Assembly: GCA_964030785.1 (NCBI GenBank) | Contig: OZ034978.1 | Coordinates: 11,219,953-11,283,952 of the forward strand | Source: Siderastrea siderea | Taxonomy: Eukaryota > Cnidaria > Anthozoa > Scleractinia > Rhizangiidae | Direction of reading: 5' to 3' | Length of the DNA: 64,000 bases | Shown: piece after piece, positions 59,813 through 64,000 of the stretch | How the letters are laid out: every line of letters starts with the position of its first letter | Position numbering within the stretch: position 1 is the stretch's first letter | The notes under the pieces: generated by a model | What the model saw: only the letters and a program-made list of their open reading frames with translations | Database searches by the model: none | What the model was told of the DNA's origin: nothing | Translations under genes and position numbers: made by a program

Positions 59813-59852
59813 GCGTACTCCTCTTGCGTATCGAAGAAGTCATGTTTGGCGG

Positions 59853-60270
59853 TTACCAATATTTATGAAACAAGTAGAGCTGGAGCAAAGGCTTTTTGAT
59901 AAATCTATAAAAGTAACCTTCGACATTAATTTGCAACATCTTAGAAAGGAGTCTACCGTGCCAGACCGAATCAGAAACGTCCTGGAATGCACAAAACAGG
60001 CGTATACTTAAATACTTTCTGTTGGTGACAATGAGCAAGTTTGTAGTGTACTGGTATGGTGTACTGTTCGGTGTTTTGAGAAGAAGTCATGCAATTTGAG
60101 ATTTGTGAAGTACATTTAGCGAGTTAACATGCTCGAGAAGCCTTTGGTTTGAACTAGAACAAAATACTTTTCCCAGACATCTATTAACACAAATTTTTTG
60201 GTAATCAGTTTTTTTTGCCAGATTTAAATACTGGTGTAACAAGACCGCCGCACCAAGTCAGAGGCATCGT
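59853..60270 (-). pseudogene. LINE reverse transcriptase remnant
   Basis: On the minus strand, in several frames, the order of motifs follows a LINE reverse transcriptase: TPVFKSGKK, CLGKVFC, NQRLLEHVNSLNVLHKSQ, then RLFCAFQDVSDSVWHGRLL (the region of the first catalytic motif, with SDS where FDS would be usual) and INVEGYFYRFIK. At least two frame changes and stops occur, so it is dead. It ends close to the minisatellite boundary. Confidence 0.6.
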
Positions 60271-61115
60271 ACCCAGATTAAGAATGGGCGGATCTTTGTT
60301 TATGTCGGCAGTCTTTGATCTCTACATTATCATAAACTATCGAAAATCTTGTAGTTAGCATGGTAAACGAAAGCACGAAAAATTGAAAGAGACTGTCACA
60401 CTTAGTAAAAACAACAAATATGAGAGGAGAATGTTGAAAATTGAAGGAGATATTCCTCTTTAAAAAAGGTCAAATTTGCAGACGTTTGTATGGTTGGATG
60501 GCAAGAGTTGCCCCCCAGCCATACAATCGTCTGTAAATGTTTTAAATTTTGAAAACATCATTTCAAACCAGTTTCCATCCTTTTTCTTTCAAACTTCGCA
60601 TGTTAAGTAAATGTTATAATGCTCTTTCTAGCTATAAACTTTGTTTGTTTATCCGATGAGTTTCAATTTTCAAGATGTAATCAATGACGTCAGCAAAGAT
60701 GCGCCTATAGTGTTTTTTTAAAAAAAAGTTTGTAAGAGGCGGGTATAATATTATATTAACCACTTGGTGTTTTTCACTGCTCTCCGTCTTTCAGTTTCGG
60801 TAATAAATGCATTTCGCTAGCCACTAGTTCTCGTAACTCATATTAAAGGGGCTATGCCAAGAGAATTTTTACGTTTTGGGGCGAAAATGTGCTGAAATTC
60901 AAATTAAATACCTTCGCTAGTACACAAATTGCTCCTACAACATCAAGAGAAGGAAATTGAATGATCAGTTTCTCAAAGGGAGAAAAACAATTGTTAGTTT
61001 CTGGCGATTTTTCCAAGAACCAAAGAAGAAACGTGAAAAAATTAGCCTCATGTTTTCAAGTTGCAATCCATTTCCATTCTAGCAATCCGCAGCCAAACAC
61101 ACTTAATTGAAGTGT

Positions 61116-61639
61116 TCAGAGAACTGGTAGGGTAGTTTTAACGACACTGAACCAGTGTTTTTGGGTTTCCTCTGATTTGAATTTGTCTTTTAGCTTTTGA
61201 AAGTAGTCCTGAATACTGAGGTGACAGTGCCCCTTTAATAACTTTCTGCTGATCAGAGATGAGGGTTTCAGTGGTGTGAAGGGATTGGAAATAAGACAAC
61301 CAATAAGATAAACTTGTAGAATATCTTTAAATTTCACAGTCATGCAGAAGTTGATTTTGAACAATTCCAAAAGCATTTCTTATCAGAATTGACTACGGTA
61401 TCTTCTAGCTCCGAAATCTTTGTATTGTAGTATTCACTTCTCTTACGGTTCACCAGTTTCTTGTGCTGCTTTGATTGCCCACGTAGACAGTAATTTGATA
61501 CAGAATGTCGCTTTAAAAGACATGAGTTAGGAAAATTAACAAACCAAAAACACAGAGTTCCCTTGAAAACAGAATATTGCTGGCTGGAAGATGATTTGAC
61601 ACGTTTATGTTTTTGAGTTGCCTTAATCTTAAGCAGCAT
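61116..61639 (-). pseudogene. Possible upstream part of the same LINE
   Basis: Two overlapping minus-strand frames (61,340-61,639 and 61,116-61,376) encode a Lys-rich stretch (KQHKKLVNRKRSEYYNTKI, then CFWNC) that resembles the linker between endonuclease and reverse transcriptase in LINE ORF2 proteins. Position and strand fit the remnant at 59.85 kb. Weak. Confidence 0.3.
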
Positions 61640-62039
61640 TTTGCAGTTGCCATAAGAATGGTTTCTATTTTTCCAAGAGAGTTGAAGACATTCTCATTTA
61701 ATTAACTTTTAAGTTAGTTAGACTTAAGGTTTTGTTCCACAGACCAAGAAGTAAAAACCTTAACACTTTCTTTTTTCTTAAAAGGCTTATCAGATACGAA
61801 TTTGCGGTGAAAATGTTGCATTTCTTTTCTACTGTTACTATTTTACAGCTTGCGAACATTCAGTTCCGAAAGGCTTTGGTACTAATATGGTATGATGATG
61901 TAGAAACAAATCGAACAAAAAGTCTTGTAAAAACAGTGACAACGGAGCAATTTTGCTTCTTTCCCAATAAAACGTTTATTAGACAAATCTTCGGTTTTCA
62001 TTCCAACGAAATAATCAACTAAATTATCCTCAGTGATGT

Positions 62040-63010
62040 TAAGCAACTACATCTTAATAAAAAGGGTGGAGTCAAAGAATTTGGTCTACTTTGACTTGGA
62101 TCGTGTAGCTTTCACAGCCATATTAGTTTATTTTCAGTTAGAATTCGTTTGTCGTATCCCAGCATGACCATTTCATGAAAACCGAATGCCACCATTTTCT
62201 GTTTTCAGTTTTTTTTTCATCGTGCACTTTTAAGCTTCACAAAAAGCAATTTTTTAGTGGAAAACGAACGGTAATTTAGTGACCGTGAAATCAGGCCTAT
62301 TTCTAAGTTTTCAGTTAATAAAGTTTTTAAAAGTTACAAACAAGGTAATTTCTGCCTATTTTTTTTTTTTTTTTTTTTTTAGTTTTTCACCCAGCCAGGG
62401 CTTAAAAGGTTGGAATTAAATCGATTCCTTGGTACAAAAAAAAAAAGAAAACAACAACAACAACAAAAAACAGTTGGCTTATCTTCTTGTTGTTATTTCT
62501 CAAACCACCACCCTGAAAAATTACCAAAAATTCGAAAAAAGGTCACATAACGTTAAAATACAAATTAAGGGATGCATTTAAGGACTGGTGAAAATGACAA
62601 CGAGATAGTTCTGTAAAAACTAAGGAAAATAATATACATGTGACCAGAATGCCTCCTAACATAGCGTCCATTTGTCACTTTTCAGCAAGAATTTGATAGT
62701 TACGAAGACAGCGATTTTTAGTGAAAAGACGTTGACCATTTGAGTCTCTTGGCAGCTCAATTGCGTCCATAGCCATTTGTTTAGGAAGGATTTTAAAAGT
62801 TCCGTAAAAGGTGATTTCGCAGCAGAAGACCTAGGCCATTTAATTGATTTTCAGTTAAATTGCTTTTATTCGTCGAGTGAAGTTTTATTCAGCAAGAATA
62901 TTAAAGTTTATGAAAAGGCAATTTCTTTGTGAAAATTGTAGGCTTTTCAAGACTATTTAGTCTGTTTTCAGTTACTCAGCGTCCGTTTGACAGTTTTAAT
63001 TAAACAAGGA
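62040..63010. repeat. Diverged ~140 bp tandem repeat
   Basis: Words such as CCATTT, TTTTCAGTTA, AAGTTxxxAAAA and GCAATTTCT recur in the same order several times, suggesting a degenerate tandem array. A poly(T) run is at about 62,362 and a (CAA)n tract at about 62,450. No gene. Confidence 0.35.
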
Positions 63011-64000
63011 TTACTCCTTTGTGAATTACGGTTCATAGACGAACAAATAGATAATGTGGCTGAGTGTTTTTCGTTTGCAATTTGTGTTGCAACAATTTCT
63101 TCCAACAATGGTGAAAGGGAAAACTTGTGATTCCCAAGAGGCAACTAAATCCCAGAACGCGGCAAGTTTGAATAATTTTCAGGGACACAGGGGTTTCAAA
63201 GCATTTACAAAATGGAAGACGTGAAGTAGCCAAATTGACGAGCCAAATCTATTGCATTTCGTTGAGGCTAAGCGCCTGAAACTCAGTGAGGTTGTTTACA
63301 TATATGCTGGATTTATTGTGTTTAGAAATAACGAGGGAAAATATCGGTAGTTTTTTTTACACGAGTTGAACAAAATTGAACATGTTCAGATTCACAAGTT
63401 AATATGCACTATAAACATCCTGTTCACTATTTGCTTGTTAAATTCTACTGGGGGTTTTCAATCTTTTTCGATTTTTCCCGCTTTTCTTTATTGGTGGTAT
63501 AAGGCTGTCAAAAAATATGTGAGCTCTTAGCATTACGTTGGTGTTCTTGCAACAGCTAAGGCAAATACACAAACATAATATTTTGAAACTAGAATTCAAC
63601 AATCATCTGTGCAGCAATTTCTCTCCAGCCGATTTTGTAGAAACGTGCTGACTGTAAACCTTGAAGTCTTGGAACTTATCGAGCTTAATAAGAAACAAAT
63701 CTACTCTATCGTCGTTTGATGGAAATATTCGTGCTTTCCTAAAAGGAACAGGGCTTCAAATACCCTTGTATCTCTTAATGGTTAGAATTTAGAACGGCAT
63801 TCTTTATTTAGGACAACGCTTACTTGTCGAAGATTTGACTCAGCCGAGGGCAAAACAAAACAAAGCAGATTAGCGAAGCTCGAGAAACGATTTATGTATA
63901 AGTGAATATACTAGGCCGTTTGTGTTGTTTTAAGCTTATCAGTGTTCTTCGACTGATGATCGCTCGGATGTAACATTCTATTTTTTGTCATCAATAATGT
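63011..64000. other. No supported feature
   Basis: AT-rich, non-repetitive by eye; the open frames are short and unrelated to any family I know. Confidence 0.4.

Overview
This is eukaryotic nuclear DNA from an animal, most likely an anthozoan cnidarian (stony coral or relative). That is an inference. It rests on intron-rich genes with GT-AG splicing, a motile-cilium gene (CFAP251/WDR66), a DM9-repeat gene, and a dense load of BEL/Pao, Penelope-like, LINE, tRNA-derived SINE, Mutator-like, Crypton-like and short inverted-repeat elements. No bacterial-style operons are present. Coding density is low and most of the window is mobile or duplicated DNA.

Region 1 (1-30.1 kb) is a locally duplicated two-gene block: the 3' end of CFAP251 followed by a DM9-repeat gene. 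Copy A (1-about 5.1 kb) has the last two CFAP251 exons intact, a foldback transposon in its 3' UTR, and a broken DM9 copy. Copy B (8.4-19.0 kb) has only CFAP251 exons and is decayed; it is split by a 1.64 kb insert and a 6.2 kb BEL/Pao retrotransposon. Copy C (19.1-28.3 kb) has eight recognisable CFAP251 exon pieces plus an intact 305-codon DM9 gene, but one CFAP251 exon is interrupted by inserted palindromic DNA and its splice donor is mutated. A fourth, DM9-only fragment lies at 29.7-30.05 kb. Because the copies are paralogous, several insertions can be read against their own empty sites, which gives target-site duplications directly.

Region 2 (31.0-59.8 kb) is a second, diverged tandem duplication. 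Unit 1 (about 31.0-36.7 kb) and unit 2 (36.7-59.8 kb) share flanks, a series of small exon-like blocks with splice signals, a common short inverted-repeat element, a dispersed ~110 bp repeat and a 15-bp minisatellite. Unit 2 is expanded by a 5.7 kb foldback element (37,482-43,193) and a 9.4 kb insertion (about 43,300-52,694) whose ends are packed with palindromic GGAATTCC/CCTAGG motifs; both carry nested elements. The minisatellite covers about 0.8 kb in unit 1 and 3.8 kb in unit 2. Its 15-bp period keeps all frames open, so it produces long but probably spurious ORFs.

Region 3 (59.8-64 kb) holds a decayed minus-strand LINE (reverse transcriptase and upstream pieces), a weak diverged tandem repeat, and otherwise no gene I can support.

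The only intact single-exon host gene is the DM9 gene at 27,349-28,266. The most unusual structures are the 15-bp minisatellite with higher-order periodicity, the 9.4 kb insertion with palindromic subterminal arrays, the TA-flanked 5.7 kb foldback, and the duplicated mini-exon locus whose last exon keeps its frame and stop in both copies.
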